From NCBI RefSeq assembly GCF_012927085.1, contig NZ_JABBFX010000003.1, positions 620,001 to 684,000 on the forward strand: a stretch of 64,000 bases of DNA, written 5' to 3'. The notes beneath the pieces were generated by a model. That model was not told the origin of the DNA, did not search any database, and worked only from the letters and a program-made list of their open reading frames with translations. A program made the translations under genes and the position numbers. Positions 33,881 to 42,669 of the stretch are shown in pieces. This stretch comes from Ramlibacter agri. Its GTDB lineage: Bacteria > Pseudomonadota > Gammaproteobacteria > Burkholderiales > Burkholderiaceae_C. Numbering within the stretch: the first letter of the stretch is position 1; the number at the start of each line of letters is the position of its first letter.

Positions 33881-34576
33881 ATGACGCTGGACCTGCCCCA
33901 ACTCGACGAATCTTCCCTGGACCGCGACGGCGTCGCCGTCCTGCCGCAGCTGCTTTCCGCTGAGCACTGCCGCGCGCTCGCCACCCTCTACGACGCCGCC
34001 CCCGCCGGCACCTTCCGCAGCAAGGTCGTGATGGCCCGCCACGGCTTCGGCCAGGGCGAGTACAAGTATTTCGGCTATCCCTTGCCGGACCCGCTGCCGG
34101 CGCTGCGGTCCGCGCTTTACACGCGCCTCGCCCCCATTGCCAATCGCTGGAACGCGGCCATGGGCGTCGAGACGCGCTATCCCGCCACCCACGCCGGGTA
34201 CCTGGAGCGCTGCCACGCGGCTGGCCAGCTGCGCCCGACGCCGCTGCTGCTGCGCTATGGCCCCGGCGACTACAACTGCCTGCACCAGGACCTGTACGGG
34301 GAGCTCGTCTTCCCGCTGCAGGTGGTCACCTTGCTGTCCGAGCCCGGCCAGGACTTCGAGGGCGGCGAGTTCGTGCTGGTCGAGCAGCGCCCGCGCATGC
34401 AGTCGCGGCCGCTGGTGGTGCCGCTGCGCCGCGGCGATGCCGCCGTGTTCGCCGTGCACCACCGCCCCGTGCAGGGCACGCGCGGGCCCTACCGCGTGAA
34501 CACCCGGCACGGCGTCAGCCGCGTGCGCGCCGGCCAGCGCAGCACTTTAGGCCTCATCTTCCACGACGCGGCCTGA
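33881..34576 (+). CDS. 2-oxoglutarate/Fe(II)-dependent oxygenase
   Basis: 231 residues. The double-stranded beta-helix core shows the iron ligands: HQD (LHQDLYGE, near residue 138) and a later His in NTRHGVSRVR, with a nearby Arg for 2-oxoglutarate. GGEFVLVEQRPRMQSRP and LRRGDAAVFAVHHRPV are typical of prolyl-4-hydroxylase-like and related enzymes. It would couple decarboxylation of 2-oxoglutarate to hydroxylation or repair of an unknown substrate. Isolated gene. Confidence 0.8.
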   Translation: MTLDLPQLDESSLDRDGVAVLPQLLSAEHCRALATLYDAAPAGTFRSKVVMARHGFGQGEYKYFGYPLPDPLPALRSALYTRLAPIANRWNAAMGVETRYPATHAGYLERCHAAGQLRPTPLLLRYGPGDYNCLHQDLYGELVFPLQVVTLLSEPGQDFEGGEFVLVEQRPRMQSRPLVVPLRRGDAAVFAVHHRPVQGTRGPYRVNTRHGVSRVRAGQRSTLGLIFHDAA

Positions 34577-34588
34577 CCCCGGGTCAGG
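34572..34588 (+). other. Palindrome spanning the stop codon of the oxygenase gene
   Basis: CCTGACCC-C-GGGTCAGG is a perfect 8-bp inverted repeat around one central base, covering the TGA of the oxygenase gene. No T-run follows, so it is a poor intrinsic terminator. It lies just upstream of the tctB promoter and could be an operator. Confidence 0.3.
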
Positions 34589-34593
34589 GGGTA

Positions 34594-34622
34594 TTCCAAA
34601 AGATACATTTCCAGGATATAGT
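34594..34622 (+). promoter_or_regulatory. Likely sigma-70 promoter of tctBA
   Basis: TTCCAA (34594-34599) and TATAGT (34617-34622) are 17 bp apart within a locally AT-rich stretch (34590-34645) that stands out from the GC-rich surroundings. The start codon of tctB is about 60 bp downstream. The -10 is good and the -35 weak, which would suit an activated promoter. Confidence 0.5.
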
Positions 34623-34683
34623 TTTGAGCAAATCTATCTGTGCCGCGCGGAAGGCAGTAAGACCGCGCCAAGGAGACTCACCT

Positions 34684-35106
34684 GTGAATGACCGTAACCT
34701 CGTCAGGGGCCTGTACCTCATGGCGGTATCGCTGGCATTTGGGCTTTCATCGCTCAAATACCAGATGGGCGACTTCAGCCGGGCCGGCCCGGGCCTGTTC
34801 CCCGCCATGGTGAGCGCCGTGCTGCTCCTCGTCGGCGTGGCGATCGTGGTCCGCTCGCGCTTCGTCAAGAAGGTCCCGATCGACCTGCACTTCAAGAACA
34901 TCTCCGTGATCATCGGCAGCCTCTGCGCCTTCGCCGTGGTCTCGATGTTCGTCAACATGATCGTCGGCATCGTCGTGATGGTGTTCCTGGCGACCATCGC
35001 CGGGACCACCTACTCCTGGAAGCGCAACGTCAAGATCAGCATCGGCCTGGTCCTCATGGCCTTCTTCTTCGCCCGCGTGCTGGGCATGAACCTCCCGCTG
35101 TACTGA
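34684..35106 (+). CDS. tctB: Tripartite tricarboxylate transporter small membrane subunit TctB
   Basis: 140 residues from GTG 34684, with AAGGAG 8 bp upstream. Four hydrophobic segments: LVRGLYLMAVSLAFGL, AGPGLFPAMVSAVLLLVGVAIVV, VIIGSLCAFAVVSMFVNMIVGIVVMVFLATIAG and ISIGLVLMAFFFARVL. SRAGPGLFPAMV is the DUF1468/TctB signature. It pairs with TctA, 7 bp downstream, to form the inner-membrane part of a TTT system. Confidence 0.88.
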   Translation: MNDRNLVRGLYLMAVSLAFGLSSLKYQMGDFSRAGPGLFPAMVSAVLLLVGVAIVVRSRFVKKVPIDLHFKNISVIIGSLCAFAVVSMFVNMIVGIVVMVFLATIAGTTYSWKRNVKISIGLVLMAFFFARVLGMNLPLY

Positions 35107-35113
35107 CCTGACG

Positions 35114-36643
35114 ATGGAAGTCTTCCACAATCTCGCGTTCGGGTTCTCGCACGCCCTGACGATCCACAACCTGATGTACTGCGCGATCGGCTGCGTGGTG
35201 GGTACGCTGGTCGGCCTGCTGCCCGGCCTGGGCCCGCTGGCGACGATCTCGATCCTGCTGCCGCTGACGTACTCCATCGACACCGGCGGCGCGCTGATCA
35301 TGCTGGCCGGCATCTACTACGGCGCCCAGTACGGCGACTCGGTGTCGGCGATCACCATGAAGATCCCGCACGCGAGCTCGATCGTGGCGTGCATCGACGG
35401 CTACGCATTGACATTGAAGGGGCGGACCGGCCTGGCGCTGTTCACGGCCGGCATCTCCAGCTTCATCGGCGGCACCGTGGCCATCATCGTGCTGGCCTGG
35501 TTCGCGCCGATGCTGGGTGAAGTCGCCTTCCTGTTCGGCCCCGCGGATTACTGCGCGCTGATGCTGGTGGGCTTCGTCTGCGTGTCCTTCGTGACCACGG
35601 GCTCGCTGCTCAATGGCTTCGCCATGTGCCTGATCGGGGTGCTGCTGGGCCAGATCGGCACCGACGTGAACTCCGGCGTGCAGCGCTTTACGATGGACCT
35701 GCCTTTCCTGGCGGACGGCATCGGCATCGTGAGCATCGCGCTCGGCTGCTTCGGCATCGCTGAAATCACCAAGAACCTGGACGAAAAGAGCGAACGTTCG
35801 CCATTCAACGGCACGATCAAGCTCATGCCCTCGTGGCCCGAGTTCAAGCGCATCATCCCCAGCGCGCTGCGCGGCTCCGCCGTGGGTTCTTTCATGGGCA
35901 TTCTGCCCGGCGGCGGCACGGTGATCGCGCAGTTCGCGGCCTATGCCCTGGAGCGCAAGGTCTCCAAGTACCGCCACGAGATCGGCTCCGGCGCCATTGA
36001 AGGCGTGGCCGGCTTCGCTGCCGCCGACGAAGCCGCGGCCCGCACGTCGTTCATTCCGCTGATGTCCATCGGCATCCCGGAGAACGCCGTGATGGCGCTG
36101 ATGATGGCTGCGTTCATCATCAAGGGCATCCAGCCCGGCCCGAACATGATCGCGAGCCACCCGGACCTGTTCTGGGGCCTGGTCGCCTCCATGTGGATCG
36201 GCAACGTGTTCCTGGTGGTCCTGAACGTGCCGCTGGTGCGCTACTGGCTGTCGGTGTTCAAGGTGCCGTACAACGTGCTGTTCCCCTGCATCCTGTTCTT
36301 CTGCTGCATCGGCACGTATTCGGTCAACAACAACCTGGACGACATCTTCATCACCGCGGTGTTCGGCACCATCGGCTACCTGATGATGCGCCTGGACCTC
36401 GACGCCGCGCCGCTGATGCTGGGCTTCATCCTGGGCCCGATGCTGGAAGAGAACTTCCGCCGGACCCTGCTGCTGTCGCGCGGCGGCTTCGGCATCTTCG
36501 TGCAGCGCCCGATCAGCGGCTCGCTGCTCGGACTGGTCGCGCTGTTCATCGTCTGGCAGCTGGTCAGCTTCTTCATGAAGACGCGCAAGGAGCGGGCGGA
36601 GAACGCGCCGCTGGCGCAGGCCGCGCCCGAACCGGGGGCCTGA
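35114..36643 (+). CDS. tctA: Tripartite tricarboxylate transporter large permease TctA
   Basis: 509 residues, about 12 helices, full length for TctA. Two inverted half-repeats carry the family motifs GLLPGLGPLATISILLPLTY (residues about 35-55) and GILPGGGTVIAQFAAYALE (about 263). SIGIPENAVMALMMAAFIIKGIQPGP follows. It drives sodium- or proton-coupled uptake of carboxylates delivered by a periplasmic TctC/Bug protein. No tctC lies next to it; the nearest Bug genes begin at 38764, beyond azlCD. Confidence 0.93.
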   Translation: MEVFHNLAFGFSHALTIHNLMYCAIGCVVGTLVGLLPGLGPLATISILLPLTYSIDTGGALIMLAGIYYGAQYGDSVSAITMKIPHASSIVACIDGYALTLKGRTGLALFTAGISSFIGGTVAIIVLAWFAPMLGEVAFLFGPADYCALMLVGFVCVSFVTTGSLLNGFAMCLIGVLLGQIGTDVNSGVQRFTMDLPFLADGIGIVSIALGCFGIAEITKNLDEKSERSPFNGTIKLMPSWPEFKRIIPSALRGSAVGSFMGILPGGGTVIAQFAAYALERKVSKYRHEIGSGAIEGVAGFAAADEAAARTSFIPLMSIGIPENAVMALMMAAFIIKGIQPGPNMIASHPDLFWGLVASMWIGNVFLVVLNVPLVRYWLSVFKVPYNVLFPCILFFCCIGTYSVNNNLDDIFITAVFGTIGYLMMRLDLDAAPLMLGFILGPMLEENFRRTLLLSRGGFGIFVQRPISGSLLGLVALFIVWQLVSFFMKTRKERAENAPLAQAAPEPGA

Positions 36644-36707
36644 GCAACCCTGCGCCTCCCCGGCCTCCCGTCCTCGTGGACAATGGAGGTTCATACCGGG
36701 GAGGTCG

Positions 36708-37439
36708 ATGTCTTTCGCGCACATGCGGCGCAGGGCGGTGGCAAGGATGCGCCGCCCTTTGTTCCGGGAGGGGTTCCGCACCTGCCTCCCCTTGTCCATC
36801 GGCATCTCGGCCTGGGGCGTCGTCGCCGGCGTCGCCATCGCCAAGGGTGGCATCTCGCTGCCGCTCGCCATCATGATGTCGGTGCTGGTCTCGGCCGGTT
36901 CCTCGCAGCTGGCGGCGCTGCCCCTCATTTCGTCCGACGCGCCGATGTGGGTGGTGTGGGCCACCGTGGCCTGCGTCAACCTGCGCTTCCTCGTCTACAG
37001 CTTCCAGTACCGGCCGTACTTCGCGCACCTGCCGCGCAGCCGACGCGTGGTCCTCAGCTACTTCATGGGGGACACCATCTTCGGCATCTTCCTGCGGCGC
37101 TACCCCGAGCCGAAGCGCGAGCCGGGGCAGGTGGACTTCTTCTGGGGCGCGGCCATCATCAACTGGGGCTGCTGGCAGGCGGCGGTGATCACGGGCATCC
37201 TCGCGGGCCACGCGATCCCGCAGGAGTGGGGCATCGGCTTCGCCGGCACCATGGCGCTGCTGGCGCTGACGTGCAGCCAGTTGCGCAACCGCTCCACCTG
37301 GGTGGCGGCCGGCGTGGCCGGTTGCGCGGCGGTCGCGGCCTATGCGCTGCCCTTGCGCATGAACATCGTGGTGGCTATCGCCGCGGCCGTCGCCATCGGC
37401 GTGCTGGCGCACCACGCCAGGAAGCCGGAAGCGGCATGA
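36708..37439 (+). CDS. azlC: AzlC family branched-chain amino acid exporter subunit
   Basis: 243 residues. A basic N terminus (RRRAVARMRRPLFREGFRT) precedes the AzlC core: PLSIGISAWGVVAGVAIAKGG, SAGSSQLAALPL, and ACVNLRFLVYSFQYRPYF. AzlC with the small AzlD forms a LIV-E type exporter of branched-chain amino acids or related compounds. The stop overlaps the azlD start (ATGA). Confidence 0.87.
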   Translation: MSFAHMRRRAVARMRRPLFREGFRTCLPLSIGISAWGVVAGVAIAKGGISLPLAIMMSVLVSAGSSQLAALPLISSDAPMWVVWATVACVNLRFLVYSFQYRPYFAHLPRSRRVVLSYFMGDTIFGIFLRRYPEPKREPGQVDFFWGAAIINWGCWQAAVITGILAGHAIPQEWGIGFAGTMALLALTCSQLRNRSTWVAAGVAGCAAVAAYALPLRMNIVVAIAAAVAIGVLAHHARKPEAA

Positions 37440-37765
37440 GCAATACCGAGATCTTCTTCACCATCCTTGGCATGGCGGCGGTGACGCAGCTTTGCCGCTG
37501 CTTCTTCCTCTTGCCGAAAGAGGACCTGCCGATGCCGCGCTGGCTGCAGGAAGGCCTGCGCTATGCGCCGATCGCGGCGCTGATGGCGGTGGTGGCGCCC
37601 GAAATCGTGATGACGCAAGGCCACCTGATCCACACCTGGCGCGACGCCCGCCTGTTCGGCGCGGCCACCGGCCTGGCCTTCTACGTCTGGCGGCAGGACC
37701 TGCTCACCACCATCGTCACGGGGACGGGGGTGATGCTGGTCCTGCGCTTCGGGCTGGGGTGGTAG
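37436..37765 (+). CDS. azlD: AzlD family small membrane subunit
   Basis: 109 residues, about four hydrophobic segments (IFFTILGMAAVTQLCRCFFLL, IAALMAVVAPEIV, LLTTIVTGTGVMLVLRF). Length, the RCFFLLP loop and the overlap with azlC identify it as AzlD. It converges on the following Bug gene with 3 bp between the stops. Confidence 0.85.
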   Translation: MSNTEIFFTILGMAAVTQLCRCFFLLPKEDLPMPRWLQEGLRYAPIAALMAVVAPEIVMTQGHLIHTWRDARLFGAATGLAFYVWRQDLLTTIVTGTGVMLVLRFGLGW

Positions 37766-37768
37766 CTC

Positions 37769-38764
37769 CTATTCCGCCTTCGCGCCCGAAATCTTCACCA
37801 CGGTGCCCCACTTCTTGATCTCCGAGGCGACGAAGGCGTCGAACTCGGGGCCGGTGGTGGGGGCGGGTTCGGAGCCGCGCTCGCGGATGAACTTCGCCAT
37901 GCTCTCGGAGCGCAGGATGTCGTTGACCTCGTGCTGCAGGCGCGTCACCAGCTCCGGTGGCGTGCCGCGCGGCGCCATCAGGCCCAGCCAGCCCACCGCC
38001 TCGAAGCCCGCCGTGCCCTTGACGCCCGATTCGGCGACCGTCGGCACGTTGGGCAGCTGGCCCGAGCGCTTTGCCGAGGTCACGGCCAGCGGCACCGCGC
38101 GGCCGGCCTGGATGTGCGGCAGCGCCGCCGTCACCGAGTCCACCATCAGCGGCACCTGGTTGCCAAGGAAGTCGGCCTGCGCCGGGCCACTGCCCTTGTA
38201 GGGGATGTGCGTGATGAACACGCCGGCCATGGACTTGAACAGCTCGCCTGACAGGTGCTGCGTGCCGCCGATGCCGGCGCTGGCGTAATTCAGTTCGCCC
38301 GGATGGTTGCGGGCCCGCGCGGCCAGCTGCTGCATCGACTTGATGCCGGAAGCGGGCGTGGCCAGGAAGACCAGCGGCACCTTGGCGATCAGCGAGATGC
38401 CCACCAGGTCCTTCGTGGGATCGAAGGGCACCTTGGAATACAGCGTCTGGTTCACCGCCATCGCGCTGCCCGCCACCAGCAGCGTGTAGCCATCCGGCGC
38501 GGAATGCACGACGTACTCGGTGCCGATGTTGCTGCCGGCGCCGGCGCGGTTGTCGACGATGACCGGCTGGCCGAGGCGCTTGCCCAGCTGCTCGGCCAGC
38601 GCGCGGGCAAAGATGTCCGTGGCCTGGCCGGCGGGGAAGGGCACGACGAACTTGATGGGCCGGTCGGGCCAGGCAGCGTAGGCGGGAGCGGCGAGGGCGG
38701 CGGCCAGGCCGCAGGCAATGGCGAGGCGGGCGAAGGCCCGGCGGGGAAGGGAGGTCTTGCGCAT
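37769..38764 (-). CDS. Bug family solute-binding protein
   Basis: 331 residues from ATG 38764. Signal peptide [23 protein letters not shown], then [19 protein letters not shown]. The usual PGG after VVPF is replaced by PAGQATD, a departure in the first ligand loop. [12 protein letters not shown] and [21 protein letters not shown] are typical. The gene diverges from another Bug gene, with a GntR-type operator between them. Frame upstream of 38764 runs antisense through that neighbour and is not coding. Confidence 0.9.
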   Translation of the reverse strand: MRKTSLPRRAFARLAIACGLAAALAAPAYAAWPDRPIKFVVPFPAGQATDIFARALAEQLGKRLGQPVIVDNRAGAGSNIGTEYVVHSAPDGYTLLVAGSAMAVNQTLYSKVPFDPTKDLVGISLIAKVPLVFLATPASGIKSMQQLAARARNHPGELNYASAGIGGTQHLSGELFKSMAGVFITHIPYKGSGPAQADFLGNQVPLMVDSVTAALPHIQAGRAVPLAVTSAKRSGQLPNVPTVAESGVKGTAGFEAVGWLGLMAPRGTPPELVTRLQHEVNDILRSESMAKFIRERGSEPAPTTGPEFDAFVASEIKKWGTVVKISGAKAE

Positions 38765-38806
38765 GGAAGCCGGATTGTCGCATTCCCCTGATTTGCGGTA
38801 GGCTGT

Positions 38807-38824
38807 ATGTTGGTATACCATCAT
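38807..38824. promoter_or_regulatory. GntR/FadR-type operator between divergent Bug genes
   Basis: ATG-t-TGGTATACCA-t-CAT is palindromic at 16 of 18 positions with a perfect 10-bp core at 38811-38820. TGGTATACCA fits the TNGT-N3-ACNA pattern bound by FadR-subfamily GntR regulators. It lies between the starts at 38764 and 38852, and a GntR gene (41232-41906) is the last gene of the rightward unit, so autoregulation is likely. Confidence 0.65.
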
Positions 38825-38851
38825 CTCAGCTACCTCAAATCGGAGACATCG

Positions 38852-39826
38852 ATGCAAGCCCTTTCCCGCCTGGCGCGCGTGCTGGCCGCCGGCGCCCTGT
38901 TCGTCGCGGCCGCCGCCTCGGCCGCCTATCCCGAACACGCCATCACGATGGTCGTGCCCTTCGCGCCCGGCGGCAGCTCGGACAACGTGGCGCGCGCCAT
39001 CGGCCCGCTGCTGGGCGAAAAGCTCGGCCAGGCCATCGCGGCCGACAACGTCGGCGGTGCCGGCGGCGTCGTCGGCACGCAGAAGGTCGTGCGCGCCGCG
39101 CCCGATGGCTACACGGTGCTGGTGGGCTCCGGCTCCGAGGTCCTGATCAACAAGGTGATCAACCCCGCGCTGCCCTACGACGGCATGAAGGACCTGGTGC
39201 CCATCGCCTTCCTGGCCACCGGGCCCATGGTGCTGGTCGGCCGGCCCAACCTGCCGGCGAACAACGTCAAGGAACTGCTGGCGCTCGCGCGCAGCAAGCC
39301 CGGCGCGCTGAGCTACGCGTCGGCCGGCAACGGCACGCCGATGAACGTGGCGGGCGAACTGCTGAAGATGCGCACCAAGATCGACATGACACACGTGCCC
39401 TATCGCGGCGCCGGCCCCGCCCTGGTCGACGTGATGGCCGGCACCGTGGACCTCGCGGTCTCCACGCTGAGCGCCGCGCAGCCGCACATCAAGTCCGGCC
39501 GCCTGAAGGCCTTTGCCGTCACCGCCGCCAAGCCGTCCGAGCTGGCGCCAGAGATCCCGGCCCTGGGCCAGGTGCCCGGTCTCGAGGGTTTCGACCTCGG
39601 CGTCTGGTTCGGCCTGTTCGTGCCGGCGAAGACGCCGCCCGCGGTGGTGCAGAAGCTGCAGGCGGCGACGCAGCAGGTGCTGGCCGACGCCGCGGTGCGC
39701 AAGCGCCTCGCGGAGCTGGGCCTGAGCGCCCATGGCGGTTCCGCCGAAGCGCTGCACCAGTACATGGAAACCGAACTCGAGAAATACCGTGCCGTGGTGA
39801 AGGCCGCGCACATCACCGTCGAATGA
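38852..39826 (+). CDS. Bug family solute-binding protein
   Basis: 324 residues. Signal [20 protein letters not shown], then [40 protein letters not shown] and [24 protein letters not shown] 38852 has GGAG upstream. It begins a four-gene unit (Bug, DUF1185, hydrolase, GntR) with ATGA overlap to the next gene, which suggests that it delivers that unit's substrate. Confidence 0.9.
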   Translation: MQALSRLARVLAAGALFVAAAASAAYPEHAITMVVPFAPGGSSDNVARAIGPLLGEKLGQAIAADNVGGAGGVVGTQKVVRAAPDGYTVLVGSGSEVLINKVINPALPYDGMKDLVPIAFLATGPMVLVGRPNLPANNVKELLALARSKPGALSYASAGNGTPMNVAGELLKMRTKIDMTHVPYRGAGPALVDVMAGTVDLAVSTLSAAQPHIKSGRLKAFAVTAAKPSELAPEIPALGQVPGLEGFDLGVWFGLFVPAKTPPAVVQKLQAATQQVLADAAVRKRLAELGLSAHGGSAEALHQYMETELEKYRAVVKAAHITVE

Positions 39827-40428
39827 GCCAGGACAGCAAGATGAACCCGCAGATCCGCAAGATCGTCCACCACTACGAAGAGACCCTCATCGAGGGCGGC
39901 AAGGCCGCGGCGCAGCCGCTGAAGATGTTCGCGGTGGCGGCAGTGCTGCGCAACCCCTGGGCCGGCCGGGGCTTCGTCGAGGATCTCAAGCCCGAGATCC
40001 ACGCCATTGCCCCGCAGCTGGGCGAGGAACTGACCGCGCGCATCATCGCGATGGCCGGTTCCGGCGACGCGGTCGAAGGCTACGGCAAGGCCGCCGTCGT
40101 CGGCACCGCGGGCGAGATCGAGCACGCTTCCGCGCTGATCCACACGCTGCGCTTCGGCAACCACTTCCGCCGCGCGGTGGGTGCCAAGAGCTACCTGAGC
40201 TTCACGAACGTGCGCGGTGGCCCCGGCTGCGCCATCTCGATCCCGATGATGCACAAGGGCGACGAGGGCATGCGCTCGCACTACCTCACGCTGCAGTTCG
40301 CGATCAATGACGCGCCGGCGCCCGACGAGATCGTGGTGGCGCTCGCCGCCTCCATCGGTGGCCGTCCGCACCACCGCATCGGCGACCGTTACCAGGACCT
40401 GAAGGACCTGGGCAGCAATGAAGCCTGA
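39823..40428 (+). CDS. DUF1185 'amino acid synthesis' family protein
   Basis: 201 residues. Motifs [35 protein letters not shown] and [20 protein letters not shown] match the DUF1185 family, whose 'amino acid synthesis' label is weakly founded and whose reaction is unknown. Homologues usually sit with Bug proteins and alpha/beta hydrolases, as here. Overlaps both neighbours (ATGA with the Bug gene, 11 bp with the hydrolase gene). Confidence 0.8.
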   Translation: MSQDSKMNPQIRKIVHHYEETLIEGGKAAAQPLKMFAVAAVLRNPWAGRGFVEDLKPEIHAIAPQLGEELTARIIAMAGSGDAVEGYGKAAVVGTAGEIEHASALIHTLRFGNHFRRAVGAKSYLSFTNVRGGPGCAISIPMMHKGDEGMRSHYLTLQFAINDAPAPDEIVVALAASIGGRPHHRIGDRYQDLKDLGSNEA

Positions 40429-41221
40429 GGAGACCCGCACCGGCAAGGCCGGCCCGACCGCCTACACGGTGCAAGGGCGCGGCGAGCCGGTCGTGCTGGT
40501 GCACGGCGTGGGCATGGCGCGCGCCGTGTGGGCGCAGCAGGCCGAGGCGCTGGCGCGCGAGTGCCAGGTCGTGAGCTACGACATGCTGGGGCATGGCAGC
40601 AGTGATGTTCCGCCCGAGGGCGTGACCTTGGCCGACTATGCGCGCCAGCTCGAAGCGCTGCTGGACCACTTGGGCATCGCGCAGGCCAACGTCGTCGGCC
40701 ACTCGATGGGCGCGCTGGTCGCCCTGGAATTCGCACTGGCTTGCCCGGAACGCACGCTGCGCGTCGCCGCGGTCAACGCGGTGTTCCAGCGCACGCCGGA
40801 ACAGCGCGCCGCCGTGCAGGCACGCGCCGCCGCGCTGGGCCAGGAAGGCGCCGCCGCCACCATCGCGCCCACCCTGGAGCGCTGGTTCGGCAACCCGGTG
40901 CCGGCGCCACTGCGTGAATCCGCGGACTTGGTGGGCCGCCTGCTGCGGGAGGTGAACCCGGTGGGCTACGCGCGCACCTACGAGCTGTTCGCGTCGTCCG
41001 ACCGCATCCATGAAGAGCGGCTGGCCGGCCTGGCGATGCCGGCGCTGTTCCTCACCGGCGAGCTGGATGCGAACTCCAGCCCCGCGATGTCGCAGGCGAT
41101 GGCACGGCTGGCGCCACGCGCGCAAGCCGTGGTGCTGCCCCGCGCGCGCCACATGATGAACGTGACGCATCCGCTGGAGGTGAACGGCGCCTTGCGGAAC
41201 TTCCTGGCCGGCAAGCAATAA
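40418..41221 (+). CDS. Alpha/beta hydrolase
   Basis: 267 residues. VVLVHGVGMARAVW holds the oxyanion-hole region, VVGHSMGALVAL the nucleophile elbow (Ser near residue 97), LFLTGELDANSSP the acid region (Asp), and RARHMMNVTHP the catalytic His (near 247). This is a cytoplasmic esterase, C-C hydrolase or lactonase. Context with DUF1185 and a Bug protein points to hydrolysis of an imported carboxylated compound. Confidence 0.85.
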   Translation: MKPEETRTGKAGPTAYTVQGRGEPVVLVHGVGMARAVWAQQAEALARECQVVSYDMLGHGSSDVPPEGVTLADYARQLEALLDHLGIAQANVVGHSMGALVALEFALACPERTLRVAAVNAVFQRTPEQRAAVQARAAALGQEGAAATIAPTLERWFGNPVPAPLRESADLVGRLLREVNPVGYARTYELFASSDRIHEERLAGLAMPALFLTGELDANSSPAMSQAMARLAPRAQAVVLPRARHMMNVTHPLEVNGALRNFLAGKQ

Positions 41222-41231
41222 TCGCTGCGCC

Positions 41232-41906
41232 ATGACCGTAGCCACCGCCCCTTCGCTCAAGATCGACCGCAGCGCCAAGACGCTGCGCGAGCTGTCGCTC
41301 GAGAAGATGCGGGCGGCCATCCTGGACGGCCATTTCAAGCCGGGCGAGCGGCTGGTGGAGCGCAGCCTGTGCGAGCAGCTCGATGTGAGCCGCTCGATCG
41401 TGCGCGAGGTGCTGCGGCACCTGGAGGCCGAGGGCCTGGTGGAGGCTATCCCGCACCAGGGGCCGGTGGTGGCGACGCTCAGCGCGGAACAGGCGGCGCA
41501 GGTCTACGAGATCCGCGCGCTGCTGGAAGGCCGGGCCGCACGCCTGTTCGCCGAGCGCGCCGATGCGGCGGCACTGAAGAACCTGGTGGCGGTCAATGCG
41601 GCGATCCAGGATGCCTTCCAGGCGGGCGACCATCCCGCCGTGGTGCTGCACACGACGGCTTTCTACGAAGCGCTGTTCGCCGGCGCCGGCCTCGGCATGG
41701 CCTGGGACATCGTGCGCTCGCTCAATGCGCGCATCAACCGCCTGCGGCTGATGACCATCGGCTCGCCCGGCCGCCAGAAGGAAGCGGCGGCGGAGATGGA
41801 GCGCATCCTGAAAGCCCTGCGCAAGCGCGACGCCCAGGCCGCGCAGGATGCGGCGGAAATGCATGTGCGGCGCGTCGCGGAGATCGCCGGCGCCCTGTTG
41901 AAGTAG
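41232..41906 (+). CDS. GntR family regulator, FadR/FCD subfamily
   Basis: 224 residues. An N-terminal winged helix (about 15-80) shows ILDGHFKPGERLVERSL and LDVSRSIVREVLRHLEAEGLVE; an all-helical FCD domain follows (YEIRALLEGRAARLFAER, HTTAFYEALFAGAG). FCD domains bind carboxylate effectors, often through a metal. It probably represses its own unit through the operator at 38807-38824. It is convergent with the next GntR gene, with 4 bp between stops. Confidence 0.87.
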   Translation: MTVATAPSLKIDRSAKTLRELSLEKMRAAILDGHFKPGERLVERSLCEQLDVSRSIVREVLRHLEAEGLVEAIPHQGPVVATLSAEQAAQVYEIRALLEGRAARLFAERADAAALKNLVAVNAAIQDAFQAGDHPAVVLHTTAFYEALFAGAGLGMAWDIVRSLNARINRLRLMTIGSPGRQKEAAAEMERILKALRKRDAQAAQDAAEMHVRRVAEIAGALLK

Positions 41907-41910
41907 GCCT

Positions 41911-42591
41911 TCAGCTCCCGAACAAGCGCGCCATCCCCCCGCGCAAATGGCGGTTCATCGCCTCGCGCGCGGCCTTCGGGTCGCCGGCGGCGATGGCCTC
42001 GTCGATGGCGCGATGCTCCTCGCGCACGTCGCGCGCGCGATCCCGTTTCGGCAGCGGCGACAGTTCGCGCACCAGTCGCACGGCGTAGCGGAACTGCTCC
42101 TCCAGCGCCGCCATCGTCAGCACGAAGAAGCGGTTGCCGCCCGCCTCCGCGATGGCGCGGTGGAAGGCGATGTCCTCGTCGATCGCGGGCCGGCCCTGCG
42201 CGAGCGCTGCGTCGAACAGGCGGCGCTTGGCCGTGATCGCGTGCAGCAGGTGCCGGTCCTGGCACTGCGCCGCACGCGCGGCCGTCTCGCCTTCCAGCAC
42301 GCAGCGGAAATCCAGCAGCGCGCGGATGTCCGCGATGTTCTGCAGCGAGCCGAAAGTGATGTCCGACAGCGGCGGCTGCTCGCCGACGAAGTTGCCCGCG
42401 CCCTGGCGCGCATAGACGCGGCCGTCGGCGCGCAGCCGCGCCAGCGCCTGCCGCACCACCGGGCGCGAAGCGCCGCAGCGCTCGCCGAGTTCCATCTCGC
42501 TGGGAAGGCGCGTGTGCGGCTCCAGCCCTTCGCGCGCGATCAGCTCGAGGATCTGTTCGTGGACGTGGTCACTGAGGCTGGCGGCAGGCAT
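41911..42591 (-). CDS. GntR family regulator, FadR/FCD subfamily
   Basis: 226 residues from ATG 42591 (an in-frame ATG at 42600 is possible). DNA-binding part: HVHEQILELIAREGLEPHTRLPSEMELGERCGASRPVVRQALARLRADG. FCD part: LLDFRCVLEGETAARAA, IAFHRAIAEAGGNRFF and REEHRAIDEAI...MNRHL, in which the Asp and three His could bind a metal. It diverges from the enolase-superfamily gene and probably controls it through the palindromes at 42610-42630. Confidence 0.87.
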   Translation of the reverse strand: MPAASLSDHVHEQILELIAREGLEPHTRLPSEMELGERCGASRPVVRQALARLRADGRVYARQGAGNFVGEQPPLSDITFGSLQNIADIRALLDFRCVLEGETAARAAQCQDRHLLHAITAKRRLFDAALAQGRPAIDEDIAFHRAIAEAGGNRFFVLTMAALEEQFRYAVRLVRELSPLPKRDRARDVREEHRAIDEAIAAGDPKAAREAMNRHLRGGMARLFGS

Positions 42592-42609
42592 GGCTGCCAT
42601 CCTAATCCG

Positions 42610-42630
42610 CTTGTTTGACAAGTTGCAAAC
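42610..42630. promoter_or_regulatory. Overlapping GntR-type palindromes in the divergent promoter
   Basis: CTTGT-ttg-ACAAG (42610-42622) and GTTTG-N8-CAAAC (42613-42630) overlap between the GntR start at 42591 and the dehydratase start at 42670. CTTGT...ACAAG fits the half-site pattern of FadR-like regulators. Binding would block the promoter at 42635-42663 and the GntR gene's own promoter. Confidence 0.55.
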
Positions 42631-42634
42631 TTCG

Positions 42635-42663
42635 TTGACAGGTCGTCGCGCGCCTCCGAACAT
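42635..42663 (+). promoter_or_regulatory. Promoter giving a near-leaderless dehydratase mRNA
   Basis: TTGACA (42635-42640) is followed after 17 bp by GAACAT (42658-42663), only 6 bp before ATG 42670. Transcription would start at or next to the A of the start codon. No ribosome-binding site precedes the ATG, which supports leaderless translation. Confidence 0.45.
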
Positions 42664-42669
42664 GGCGCC

